Assembly (NCBI GenBank): GCA_934097015.1
Contig: CAKONF010000008.1
Coordinates: forward strand, 1 to 40,636
DNA length: 40,636 nucleotides
From: an uncultured Bacilli bacterium
GTDB taxonomy: Bacteria > Bacillota_I > Bacilli_A > RF39 > UBA660
Reading direction: 5' to 3'
Numbering within the stretch: the stretch's first letter is position 1; every line of letters begins with the position of its first letter. Of the stretch, positions 32,755-40,636 are shown one piece after another. A program made the position numbers and the translations under genes. Under the pieces are notes generated by a model that was not told the origin of the DNA, did not search any database, and saw only the letters and a list, made by a program, of their open reading frames with translations.

Positions 32755-34485
32755 GTGAAGCAAAATATGAGTAGAAATCAACGTATAATAATAAGTATAA
32801 CAGGAATAGTTTTGGTAATGTTAATATTGATAGGTTTAACTTACGCATACTTTTTAACAAGAATAAATGGAAATACAAATGATAAAAGTATAAGTGTTAC
32901 GACAGCAAACTTAGAATTAAAATATGATGATATAGAACAAGTATTAATAAGTGAAGAAAATGTTGAACCAGGTAAAACATGGACTAAAAAATTTAGTGCA
33001 ACAAATACAGGAAGTAAAAAAGTAGAGTCATATGGAGTTGCACTAGAGAATGTAATAAATACATTAAAAAGAACAGAAGATTTAGTATATACATTAAATT
33101 GTACTAGTAGTTTAGGAACTGATTGTAATAAAGTAGAAACAGAGCAAGAATTTCCTGTAGTTGGAAAAATACTAATTACAAATTCAATAGAATCAAAAGA
33201 AGTACAAAGTTATGAATTAACAATCACATATAAAGAACAAAATGTAGATCAAAGTGTAGATATGAATAAACGATTCAGTGCAAAAGTTAATTTAGTAAAT
33301 CCAAATACATTTGATTCATATGCTAATTCAATGCTTAACAGAGTAATTATTGATAGTGCTAAAACAAAATTAAATGGAACAGAATATTTAGAAACACCAA
33401 AAACAATTCCAGCGGAAGAAACGAGTTCATTTATATACATAAAAGGAACTGATCCAACATCATTTACTGCATCAAGAAGTAGTGCAACAAGTTATTATAT
33501 TTCATATGCAGATGACTATACAGTTGATGAAACAACTGGCAAATTTACTTTAGTAAATCCAACAGTTGCAACTGCTAAATATACAACAACAATGGCAAGC
33601 AATTTAGTAGGAAAATATGCAGTATGGGGTACAAGCACACCAACAACATCAAACACACAAAATCAAAGTAGTATATACAAAATATCAAATAATGTATCTG
33701 ATATAACATCAACAATAAAATATGCAGATGTAAAATCAGAGCAAAAATCTACAGAAAAAGAATTAAGTATAACAACTGATGATTATGGTATGAGTTTTTA
33801 TTATAGAGGTGGAGTAGAAGATAATTATATTAATTTTGCAGGAATGTGCTTTAGAATTGTAAGAATTGAAGGCGATGGTTCAATTAAAATAATATTAGAA
33901 GATAGAAACGCAGAATGTGATAGTTCCTCTTATACAGGAAATTGGAGTGATGGAAATCGAATAGAATATGAAAAATTGGGAGTTTCATTAAATGATTTTC
34001 AAACCTCATTAGAAACAAAATTGGAAAATGGAAAAACTTTAGGTGATTATTTAAAAAAAGATGGTTGGTGTTATAATGATAATATTGCTTTTACTGATAA
34101 TAATGGATATCAATATTATGATGATTATAAGAGAATATTTACAAATAAAAAACTATCACTGATGTGTACTGGGAAATATAACTATATGTATGTTGGAACG
34201 TTGACAGCAGATGAAGTAGTGTATGCTGGAGCAACTTATTCGTCAAATGGAAAATTTTATTTATTGAAGGGTTCTGGTTGGTGGCTCTTTTCATTGGCTT
34301 TTTATTTTGATGATGGATCTCGCGATTCTGGCGATCATGCATTTGTTTTTGATGGTTCATTAGATATGTCTGTAGTAAATTATAGTGGATATTATGCACG
34401 TCCAGTAATTTCTTTGAAGGCTTCTACAATAATAAAATCAGGAAATGGAACAAAAACAAAACCTTACACAGTTAGGTTAAGTTAA
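32755..34485 (+). CDS. SipW/TasA-type secreted surface protein with lectin-like C-terminal domain
   Basis: 576 aa from GTG 32755 (AAAGG 4 bases upstream); ATG 32767 (MSRNQRI) is an alternative start. The N-terminal helix (IIISITGIVLVMLILIGLTYAYF) followed by 'ANLELKYDD' is the signal-peptide style of TasA/camelysin-like proteins processed by SipW. Residues about 30-190 are a TasA-like beta-sandwich (VEPGKTWTKKFSATNTGS). A Ser/Thr-rich middle follows, then a C-terminal domain with FAGMCFRIVRIEGDGS, GSGWWLFSLAF and YYARPVISLKA, ending NGTKTKPYTVRLS; this resembles C-type-lectin-like/DUF6273-type ligand domains of Firmicute surface proteins. No membrane anchor or sortase motif is seen. Likely a wall-associated adhesin or matrix protein. 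Codon use is more CA-rich (aca, gca, tca) than that of the neighbouring genes. Confidence 0.7.
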   Translation: MKQNMSRNQRIIISITGIVLVMLILIGLTYAYFLTRINGNTNDKSISVTTANLELKYDDIEQVLISEENVEPGKTWTKKFSATNTGSKKVESYGVALENVINTLKRTEDLVYTLNCTSSLGTDCNKVETEQEFPVVGKILITNSIESKEVQSYELTITYKEQNVDQSVDMNKRFSAKVNLVNPNTFDSYANSMLNRVIIDSAKTKLNGTEYLETPKTIPAEETSSFIYIKGTDPTSFTASRSSATSYYISYADDYTVDETTGKFTLVNPTVATAKYTTTMASNLVGKYAVWGTSTPTTSNTQNQSSIYKISNNVSDITSTIKYADVKSEQKSTEKELSITTDDYGMSFYYRGGVEDNYINFAGMCFRIVRIEGDGSIKIILEDRNAECDSSSYTGNWSDGNRIEYEKLGVSLNDFQTSLETKLENGKTLGDYLKKDGWCYNDNIAFTDNNGYQYYDDYKRIFTNKKLSLMCTGKYNYMYVGTLTADEVVYAGATYSSNGKFYLLKGSGWWLFSLAFYFDDGSRDSGDHAFVFDGSLDMSVVNYSGYYARPVISLKASTIIKSGNGTKTKPYTVRLS

Positions 34486-34509
34486 GTGCTATAAATTAGT
34501 ACTTTTTTT
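34484..34509 (+). terminator. Intrinsic terminator of the surface-protein gene
   Basis: AAGTGCTA (34484-34491) pairs with TAGTACTT (34497-34504) with one G-U pair, then T run to 34509. Confidence 0.7.
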
Positions 34510-34561
34510 ATATAAATGTTTGTTTTTAATAAAAATTATGATATTATTAGTTTGTAAGGTA

Positions 34562-34591
34562 TTTTAGACATAAAAATAGCATTTTTAGACA
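34562..34591. repeat. Two TTTTAGACA direct repeats, 21 bp apart
   Basis: TTTTAGACA at 34562-34570 and 34583-34591, two helical turns apart, in the promoter region of the gene at 34653. This spacing would suit a regulator binding one face of DNA. No regulator is identified. Confidence 0.4.
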
Positions 34592-34652
34592 GAAATACTA
34601 AATATTAAAAAGATAAAATTATATTATATAATTATTTTATAGGGGGAATATT

Positions 34653-37400
34653 ATGAAAAATACAATATATTATGAAATAAGAAAAATAATAAAAAATAAT
34701 AGTTTTAAAGTAGATAACATTGATTCTAAAGAATTTTTATCTAGTATAGATTTAGTTAGTAGAAGTATTTTGGAATTAGGTATTAGTAAGAAAGATAATG
34801 TTGTAATAGAAAAAAATAATAATATTAAATATTATTTACTTGTATATGCTTTTTCTAAATTAGGAATAAAAATCAATATTTTTGATAATATAGATGATAA
34901 AATAGTTTGTGACTATATATTTGCTACTAATATTGATAAAATAAATATAGATAATTATAAAAGAATAATATTGTATGAAGATAATGTTGTTTGTGAAGAT
35001 GATATAATTATTAACTGGAATAAATTTTATGATATTTCAAATTATTATAATAAAGAAATTGTTTATTATAATGATTTTAGTATTAATTATTATGATAATA
35101 ATATATTAATTAGTTTAAAAGATGAGGATATTATAAATAGTTTTGTTGAAATAGATAGTAGAATAAGTGTAAAAGATAGTAATATATGTATTAAATATAT
35201 AGATTTTATATTATTTAATTATTTGTTAATTAATAGAAATAATATTTCATTTAATAATGGAAATATATTGTTTAGTAGAGATAATTTGTTAATAAATGAT
35301 AATGATAAGTATAATAAAGTATATTCTAAATTTGATATGGTTAATGAATATGAATTTTCTAAGATAATTGATAAATATGGTGATAGTTATTATAGATATT
35401 ATAATTTTTATAATAGAATGTTATGTTGTGGTAAAAATAAACTTAATTTATTTAATATAGATGATGTTAAGATATGTAATGTTATTAATGGAAAGAAAAA
35501 TGATTTTGGTAGTATAGAAGTTTATGTAGGTAAAAAATATATAAAGACTAATTATGTTGGTGATATAAAAGATAATGTTTTAAACATAGTTGACTATTAT
35601 GATAAAGAATTTGAAAGAGAAAAATTAAAAAAGACTGGTTTACCTGAAATAGACATGCCTTGGTGTAAATATTATCCTATAGAATCTAAAAAAGATAGTG
35701 TTTTAAAATATACTTTATATCAAAATTTGAAGATTTTAAATCAAAATAATTATTTAGAAGTTGCACTTAAATATTTAGGTGAAGAAATAAAATATTATGA
35801 AATGTTTAATGAAATAGAGAAAGCTGCTAAAAGTTTATATGCGTTAGGTGTTAGGAAAGGAGATTATATAACATTTTCTATGCCTAATATTCCTGAATTT
35901 GTGTATTTATTTTATGCAGTAAATAAAATAGGCGCTGTTGCTTGTTTGATTGAACCTAGAACACCAGCTAGTAGAATAAAGAGTTATTTAGATGAAAGTC
36001 ATAGTAAAATTCTTGTAATGGTTGATTTATGTAAGAAAAATATTGATAAGCTAATAGATAGGGAAGAGTTAAAACATGTTATTTCTGTTAGTCCAATAAA
36101 TTCTATAAAATCTAAGAAAGTTAGAAATACTTATAATTTAACTCATAAAAAAGTTAAAAGTAGTGGTAAATATATTGATTATAAGGATTTTATTAAGATT
36201 GGTGAAAGTATTTTACCTTTTAATGATAATCCATATATTGAAAATGATGTTGCAACTGTAGTATATACTAGTGGAACTACTGGTAAACCTAAAGGTGCTG
36301 AATTAAGAAATGAAACATATAATGGACAAAATATGCAACTTAAATATTCTGGAATTTTACCTAAAGTTGGTGAAACATTTATGGGAAATGTTCCATTTTT
36401 CTCTGCGTATGGATCTAGTAGTGGTATGCATAATGCATTATCTAGTGGTGTTAAAATAGAATTGATTGCAAAATATAAACCTAAACATTTTGCAAGTATG
36501 TTGAAAAAATATAAACCTACTCATGTTATGGGCGTACCTAGATTTTTTGAAATATTATCAGAAAGTAAAACTTTTAAAAATGAAGATATAACTTTTTTAA
36601 AAAATGCTATTTCTGGTGGAGATAAAATGAGTCCTAATAGAGAATATAGAGTAAATGAATATTTGGTTAATCATAATGCTAATAAATTGAAAAAAGGACT
36701 TGGAATGAGTGAATTTGGTGGTGGATTTATTACTACAGTTAATGATAATGTCAATAAGGTAGGTAGTGTAGGTATACCACATGTAGGAAATAATGTAATG
36801 ATTGTTGATCCAAATACAAAAGAACATTTGACTTATGGAAGAGAACAAAATGTTGGTGAATTATATGTTAGTGGTCCTACAATGATGAAGGGATATTTAA
36901 ATAATAAAGAAGAGACTGATAAATTTTTCTATATTGATGATAAAGGGATTAAATGGGCTAAAACTGGAGATTTAGTTTATATGGATGAAGATGGAGTTAT
37001 ATTCTTTGTAGATAGAATTAAGAATGTAATAATGAGACCTGATGGTCATACTGTACCACTTTTACCAATAGAAAATGCAATTGATAAACATGAAAGTGTT
37101 GAATCGTGTGCTGTTGTTGGTATTACTGTTGATAATAAAAGTACTGGTAAAAGACCAATGGCGTTTATTGTTCTTAAAAAAGACATTAATGTTTCTGTAG
37201 ATAAAATACATAATGAAATAAAAGAATTACAAAACAAATATATTCCAGAAAGAGAACAACCATTATGGTATAGATATGTAGATAGTTTACCATATAATTT
37301 AGCTGGTAAAGTTGATATGTTGAAACTAGCTAGTATAGGAGAATCTGATAAATTTAAAAACTTAGAATTTGTTAATGAAATAAAAAAAGATAAGAATTAA
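34653..37400 (+). CDS. Acyl-CoA synthetase-like (ANL) enzyme with a second, degenerate N-terminal ANL-like region
   Basis: 915 aa; typical family members have 500-650. Residues about 330-915 are a normal adenylate-forming enzyme: NEIEKAAKSLYALGVRKGDY, A3 loop TSGTTGKPKG (539-548), VPFFSAYGSSSG, GLGMSEFGGG, KTGDLVYMDEDGVIFFVDRIK and the hinge plus NLAGKVDM near the end (catalytic Lys). It is expected to activate a carboxylic acid, probably a fatty acid, to an acyl-adenylate and then acyl-CoA. The N-terminal part parallels the same fold: SSIDLVSRSILELGISKKDN matches the 'IEKAAKSLYALGVRKGD' strand-helix, and FGSIEVYVGKKYIKTNYVGD then NVLNIVDYYDK matches the 'VGELYVSGPTMMKGY...TGDLVYMDEDG...VDRIK' block, but no A3 loop is present. 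RBS AGGGGGA. Confidence 0.8.
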   Translation: MKNTIYYEIRKIIKNNSFKVDNIDSKEFLSSIDLVSRSILELGISKKDNVVIEKNNNIKYYLLVYAFSKLGIKINIFDNIDDKIVCDYIFATNIDKINIDNYKRIILYEDNVVCEDDIIINWNKFYDISNYYNKEIVYYNDFSINYYDNNILISLKDEDIINSFVEIDSRISVKDSNICIKYIDFILFNYLLINRNNISFNNGNILFSRDNLLINDNDKYNKVYSKFDMVNEYEFSKIIDKYGDSYYRYYNFYNRMLCCGKNKLNLFNIDDVKICNVINGKKNDFGSIEVYVGKKYIKTNYVGDIKDNVLNIVDYYDKEFEREKLKKTGLPEIDMPWCKYYPIESKKDSVLKYTLYQNLKILNQNNYLEVALKYLGEEIKYYEMFNEIEKAAKSLYALGVRKGDYITFSMPNIPEFVYLFYAVNKIGAVACLIEPRTPASRIKSYLDESHSKILVMVDLCKKNIDKLIDREELKHVISVSPINSIKSKKVRNTYNLTHKKVKSSGKYIDYKDFIKIGESILPFNDNPYIENDVATVVYTSGTTGKPKGAELRNETYNGQNMQLKYSGILPKVGETFMGNVPFFSAYGSSSGMHNALSSGVKIELIAKYKPKHFASMLKKYKPTHVMGVPRFFEILSESKTFKNEDITFLKNAISGGDKMSPNREYRVNEYLVNHNANKLKKGLGMSEFGGGFITTVNDNVNKVGSVGIPHVGNNVMIVDPNTKEHLTYGREQNVGELYVSGPTMMKGYLNNKEETDKFFYIDDKGIKWAKTGDLVYMDEDGVIFFVDRIKNVIMRPDGHTVPLLPIENAIDKHESVESCAVVGITVDNKSTGKRPMAFIVLKKDINVSVDKIHNEIKELQNKYIPEREQPLWYRYVDSLPYNLAGKVDMLKLASIGESDKFKNLEFVNEIKKDKN

Positions 37401-37470
37401 TATATTATAAAAATATAATTTCTCTTTTCTTTTTTTTATGTTATAATTCTTTTAGAAAGTAGTTGATTAT

Positions 37471-39249
37471 ATGAGTGTTGGTATTTCATTTACTATGTGT
37501 AGTTTTTTCTTTATAGCTTTATTAAATATAGTTTTTTTTAAAAAAGAAAGATTTAATACATTAGAAAATAAAATATATTCATATTTAATATTAACAAGTT
37601 TATTTGGAACTATTATAGGTGTACCTTGTTATTATTTTATGAAATATAAAGAAATATTTGGAGTTTTTAATATAATAACTTCTAAAGCATATCTAGTTTA
37701 TTTAGTGATGTGGTTGATGATATTTACTATGTATATTTTACTTATTACTGTAAAAAATATTGATAAAAATAAATTAATAAAAAATATATTTATTATTACA
37801 GTAATATTATTAGTTGGTGTTATTCTTTTACCACTTTATTATTATAGTGAAAATGGTATAGTATATTCTTATGGTCCTAGCACTAATTTAATGTACCTTA
37901 TTTCTGGAATTTTTATACTAATAGTAATATTTTGTATGATAAAGAATGTAAGATATTTAAAAGAAAGAAAATTTATACCTATAACAGCTTTCTTAGTAGT
38001 TGGTACTATAATAATGATTATACAAAAATTAAATCCAGGTCTTTTATTATTAACTTTTGGAGAAGCATTTATTACATTTTTAATGTATTTTACTATTGAA
38101 AATCCTGATGTTAAATTAATAAATGAAATGGCAAGAAATAATGAAATAGTAGAACAAACATATATTGATAAATCAAATTTCTTATTTGAAATGACTGGTG
38201 AAGTTAGAGAACCATTAAATAATATTAGAAATTTATGTAATCAGATTGTAGATTTAAAAAATATAAATGAAATGAAACTTAATATTAAATCAATAAGTAA
38301 TTCTGTAAAGCAATTAGATTTTATTGTAAATGATGTTTTAAATGTTAGTAGTTTGGATGTACAGAAAGTTAAGTTTTTAAATAATAGATATAATTTGAAA
38401 ATGATATATGATGATTTAATTAAAAGAGTAGAACCTAGTGTAAATAATAATGTTATTTTTAGATATAATATTGTAAATAATATACCATATTTGTATGGTG
38501 ATAATATAAAAATAAAACAAGTATTATACTCTATTTTAATGAATTCAGTAAAAAAGACTACAAATGGATTTATAGAGTTTAATGTAAATACTATTGAAAA
38601 ATATGATGTATGTAGAGTTATATTTACTATTACTGATAGTGGTAGTGGGATAGGTATTGATAAAATAAATGAAATATTAAGCACTACTGGAGAATTAGAT
38701 AAACAAGATATAGTTAATTTAGAAAAATCTGAATTTAATATAGAATTATGTCAAAAAATTATTAAATCTTTAGGAGGTAATTTACTTATAAAAAGTAAAT
38801 TAGGCAAGGGAACTGAAGTAATACTTACTATAGATCAGAAAATATATAGAGAAAAAACAGAAGATACGTTTAAGTATGAAAATGCATATTCTAATAAAAA
38901 AGTATTAGTTATTAATCAAAATAAAGAAGTTAATAATATAATAAAGAAAGCTTTTAAAGAAAATAATATTAATGGATCATATTTACTTTATGGAATGGAT
39001 GGAATAGATAGGATTAAAAGTGGTAAAAAATATGATTTTATTATAATACAAGATGAAATGAGAGAAATTAGTGGTTATGAAACATTAAAAAATTTAAAAA
39101 ATATTGAAGGTTTTGATATACCATGTATAGTCATGCTTAATGGTAATAAAGAAAAGATAAAAGATCATTATATAAAAGATGGATTTAGTGATTATATATT
39201 AAATAATAATTTAAAAAATGAAATAAATAGAATAATAAATAAATATTAA
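37471..39249 (+). CDS. Hybrid histidine-kinase-like membrane protein without phospho-acceptor residues
   Basis: 592 aa. About six transmembrane helices (1-215) form the sensor region. A DHp-like helix follows with FLFEMTGEVREPLNNI where kinases have F..MSHEIRTPLN: the phospho-accepting His is Gly243. An HATPase_c domain (about 320-460) keeps an N-box-like LMNSVKKT, DSGSGIG and GKGTEVILTI. A receiver-like domain (about 475-590) has VINQNKE for the acidic pair, IIIQDEM with Q527 at the phospho-Asp position, and YILNNNL instead of the conserved Lys-Pro. Both phosphotransfer sites are gone, so it cannot work as a normal hybrid kinase; it may sense and signal by ATP-dependent conformation. It follows the ANL gene by 70 bases; separate weak RBS (AAAGTAG). 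Confidence 0.75.
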   Translation: MSVGISFTMCSFFFIALLNIVFFKKERFNTLENKIYSYLILTSLFGTIIGVPCYYFMKYKEIFGVFNIITSKAYLVYLVMWLMIFTMYILLITVKNIDKNKLIKNIFIITVILLVGVILLPLYYYSENGIVYSYGPSTNLMYLISGIFILIVIFCMIKNVRYLKERKFIPITAFLVVGTIIMIIQKLNPGLLLLTFGEAFITFLMYFTIENPDVKLINEMARNNEIVEQTYIDKSNFLFEMTGEVREPLNNIRNLCNQIVDLKNINEMKLNIKSISNSVKQLDFIVNDVLNVSSLDVQKVKFLNNRYNLKMIYDDLIKRVEPSVNNNVIFRYNIVNNIPYLYGDNIKIKQVLYSILMNSVKKTTNGFIEFNVNTIEKYDVCRVIFTITDSGSGIGIDKINEILSTTGELDKQDIVNLEKSEFNIELCQKIIKSLGGNLLIKSKLGKGTEVILTIDQKIYREKTEDTFKYENAYSNKKVLVINQNKEVNNIIKKAFKENNINGSYLLYGMDGIDRIKSGKKYDFIIIQDEMREISGYETLKNLKNIEGFDIPCIVMLNGNKEKIKDHYIKDGFSDYILNNNLKNEINRIINKY

Positions 39250-39280
39250 TAGTGTTTTATAATACTATTTTTATTTTTTA
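39248..39280 (+). terminator. Probable intrinsic terminator after the kinase-like gene
   Basis: AATAGT (39248-39253) pairs with ACTATT (39264-39269), then a T-rich tail (TTTATTTTTTAT). Confidence 0.5.
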
Positions 39281-39331
39281 TATAGATAATAATATGTAAT
39301 TGTTATATAATTTTATTTAAGGAATGATAAT

Positions 39332-40093
39332 ATGGAAATAATAAAATTTAAAAAAGATAAAAATAATATTTATAAAATATATTTTGATGATAATAATGTA
39401 ATTTCTTTATATGATGATGTTATTGTTAAATATAATTTATTATCTAATAAAATTATGGATATAAATAAATTTAATGAAATTACTAATTATAATGATTTTT
39501 TAGATGGATATTATAAATCTATAAAATATATAAATAAAAAATTAAGAACTGAATTAGAAATAGAGAAATATTTAAATAAATTAAATATAAAGAAAAAAGA
39601 TATAGATAAAATAATAAAATTGTTATATAAAGATGGTTATTTAAATAAAGAAATATATTATAAAGCTTATATAAATGATAAATATAATTTAAGTAATAAT
39701 GGTCCTAATAAAATAATAAAAGATTTAAATAAATTAGGTTATAATAATGATGATTTTACTTTGTATTTATATAGTTTAGATTGGGATAATAAATTAAATA
39801 ATATAATAAATAAAAGAATTAAATTAAATCATAAATTAAGTAATAATATGTTTAAAATCAAATTAATGAATGATTTAAATAAATTAGGTTATGATAAGAA
39901 AAGTATATTAAATATTATTAATAATATTAAATTTGAAAGTGATGATATTTATTTAAAAAAAGAATATGATAAGATAAAAAATAAATATTGTATTAAGTAT
40001 AGTGGAGAAGAATTAAATTATAAAATAATTAATTATTTATATAAAAAAGGTTTTAATATTGATGATATTAAGAGGTGTATAAATGAAAACTAA
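39332..40093 (+). CDS. recX: Regulatory protein RecX
   Basis: 253 aa. Tandem three-helix repeats typical of RecX: INKKLRTELEIEKYLNKL, KLLYKDGYLNKEIYYKAYINDKYNLSNNGPNKIIKDLNKLGY and a later SGEELNYKIINYLYKKGFNIDDI (segments read separately). RecX binds RecA filaments and curbs recombination. The protein is at the long end for the family and extremely Asn/Lys/Ile-rich in line with base composition. RBS AAGGA. The 3' end overlaps the next gene by 11 bases. recA itself is not in the window. Confidence 0.85.
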   Translation: MEIIKFKKDKNNIYKIYFDDNNVISLYDDVIVKYNLLSNKIMDINKFNEITNYNDFLDGYYKSIKYINKKLRTELEIEKYLNKLNIKKKDIDKIIKLLYKDGYLNKEIYYKAYINDKYNLSNNGPNKIIKDLNKLGYNNDDFTLYLYSLDWDNKLNNIINKRIKLNHKLSNNMFKIKLMNDLNKLGYDKKSILNIINNIKFESDDIYLKKEYDKIKNKYCIKYSGEELNYKIINYLYKKGFNIDDIKRCINEN

Positions 40094-40409
40094 GTATGAA
40101 AGATTAGGTAAGATAGAAAAAAAAGATTTATATAATAAATATAAAATAGATAAGAAAAGTATTGTAAAAAAAATGAATAATATGTTTGTATTATGTTATG
40201 TTGGAATAATTTATTCTGTATTAATGTTTATATATGATTTATTTTATAAACATAGTAAATTTAATTATGTGTTAGATATTATAGTATTTGTATTTTGTTT
40301 AATTGCATTATTTAAAATGTTTAGTGTTAAAAGGAATTTATTAAATGATTATTTATTAAAAATAGATGATAAAAGAAAAAAAGAAGATTTAAAGAAATAT
40401 AAAAAGTAA
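40083..40409 (+). CDS. Small two-helix membrane protein of unknown function
   Basis: 108 aa with a charged N-terminus, two transmembrane helices (about 35-52 and 61-80: MFVLCYVGIIYSVLMFIYDL, YVLDIIVFVFCLIALFKMF) and a charged C-terminal coiled-coil-like tail (about 84-108). Both ends are probably cytoplasmic. Its start lies inside recX, so it is translated from the same message (RBS AGAGG within recX). I do not recognise a family. Confidence 0.6.
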   Translation: MKTKYERLGKIEKKDLYNKYKIDKKSIVKKMNNMFVLCYVGIIYSVLMFIYDLFYKHSKFNYVLDIIVFVFCLIALFKMFSVKRNLLNDYLLKIDDKRKKEDLKKYKK

Positions 40410-40433
40410 TTTAAAAAAACGCATAAAAATATA

Positions 40434-40462
40434 TTGAATAAAATATCTTTTTTTGATATATT
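40434..40462 (+). promoter_or_regulatory. Promoter of repeat RNA copy 2
   Basis: TTGAAT (40434-40439), 17-base spacer, TATATT (40457-40462), the same geometry as copy 1 although the upstream sequence is unrelated. Confidence 0.5.
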
Positions 40463-40629
40463 ATATTTAAGGTAGAAATACCAAATATAAAATTTTCTAT
40501 TCATAAAAAAGATATATTTAAAGACTTTATACTTCTCTCCCGACCTCGAAATTTTGTTCGGGGGGGGGGTATAAACAAGAAGTAAAATAAAGTCTTTTTT
40601 GTGTGAAAAAACGACAAATTATTTTATAT
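40452..40629 (+). repeat. About 180-bp dispersed repeat, copy 2
   Basis: Same orientation as 32488-32668 and near-identical to it. It starts 42 bases after the small membrane protein gene, and its 3' boundary is close to the window end, so what follows it is not visible. Confidence 0.9.
40469..40600 (+). ncRNA. Candidate structured small RNA with poly-G terminator hairpin, copy 2
   Basis: Same elements as copy 1: GGTA-GAAA-TACC hairpin, AAAGACTTTAT/ATAAAGTCTTT, ACTTCT/AGAAGT and CTCCCGA/TCGGGGG. Here the run has ten Gs (40560-40569) and the RNA ends in six Ts (40595-40600). Insertions and deletions fall in the unpaired stretch between the AGAAGT and ATAAAGTC arms and do not break the stems, which supports selection on structure. 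Confidence 0.5.
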
Positions 40630-40636
40630 TTATAAT

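Noticed and set aside
32488..40629. The two 180-bp repeats as ends of a composite transposon
   Set aside because: They contain no transposase or terminal inverted repeats and enclose core genes such as recX. A dispersed RNA or leader element explains them better, although recombination between them is possible.

Overview
This is a very AT-rich bacterial chromosome segment that reads as a low-G+C Gram-positive (Bacillota, Bacilli-like). Evidence: an EzrA-type division protein, an RNase J family protein, a T-box leader in front of ileS, RecX, thyA-folA, many AGGAG-type ribosome binding sites and intrinsic terminators. Several genes end in TGA, for example at 1814-1816 and 5855-5857, and tryptophan is written TGG. 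The genetic code is therefore 11, not the Mycoplasma code. The combination fits uncultured gut Bacilli such as RF39 or Erysipelotrichia relatives, but the species cannot be fixed from sequence reading alone.

Layout. Bases 1-184 hold what may be the last bases of a 5S rRNA, a GC-rich hairpin and a promoter. 185-1816 encodes an RNase J-like protein whose metal-binding motif is degenerate. 1911-23159 is one long rightward block, the main feature of the window. It begins with three large wall- or membrane-anchored surface proteins, two of them carrying cadherin-like beta-sandwich repeats. A type IV secretion-like machine follows: three VirB2-like two-helix pilins, two short prepilin-like proteins, a CpaE/MinD-like ATPase with a degenerate P-loop, a VirB6-like channel protein, a PrgI/VirB3-like protein, and a VirB4 that appears split into two overlapping genes. 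After these come a secreted M23 + GH24 wall hydrolase, two tandem VirB8-like membrane proteins, a membrane-anchored NlpC/P60 hydrolase and a VirD4 coupling protein. A Rpn/PD-(D/E)XK nuclease sits inside the block. No relaxase, integrase or VirB11 is seen, and the flanks are housekeeping genes, so this looks like a resident machine rather than a recognisable conjugative element.

23169-32124 is ordinary chromosome: a leftward polyprenyl-linked GT2 glycosyltransferase that shares a bidirectional terminator with virD4, then ezrA, a sugar-transfer-type ATP-grasp protein, a T-box (specifier ATC) controlling an eukaryote-like IleRS, and the overlapping thyA-folA pair.

32125-40636 is more unusual. 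Two near-identical elements of about 180 bp (32488-32668 and 40452-40629) each look like a promoter plus a structured RNA of about 133 nt. The RNA begins with a GAAA-capped hairpin and ends in a long terminator-like hairpin holding a run of 11 or 10 Gs. Between them lie a SipW/TasA-type surface protein, an acyl-CoA-synthetase-like protein whose N-terminal third looks like a decayed second copy of the same fold, a hybrid histidine-kinase-like protein that lacks both phospho-accepting residues, recX and a small membrane protein.
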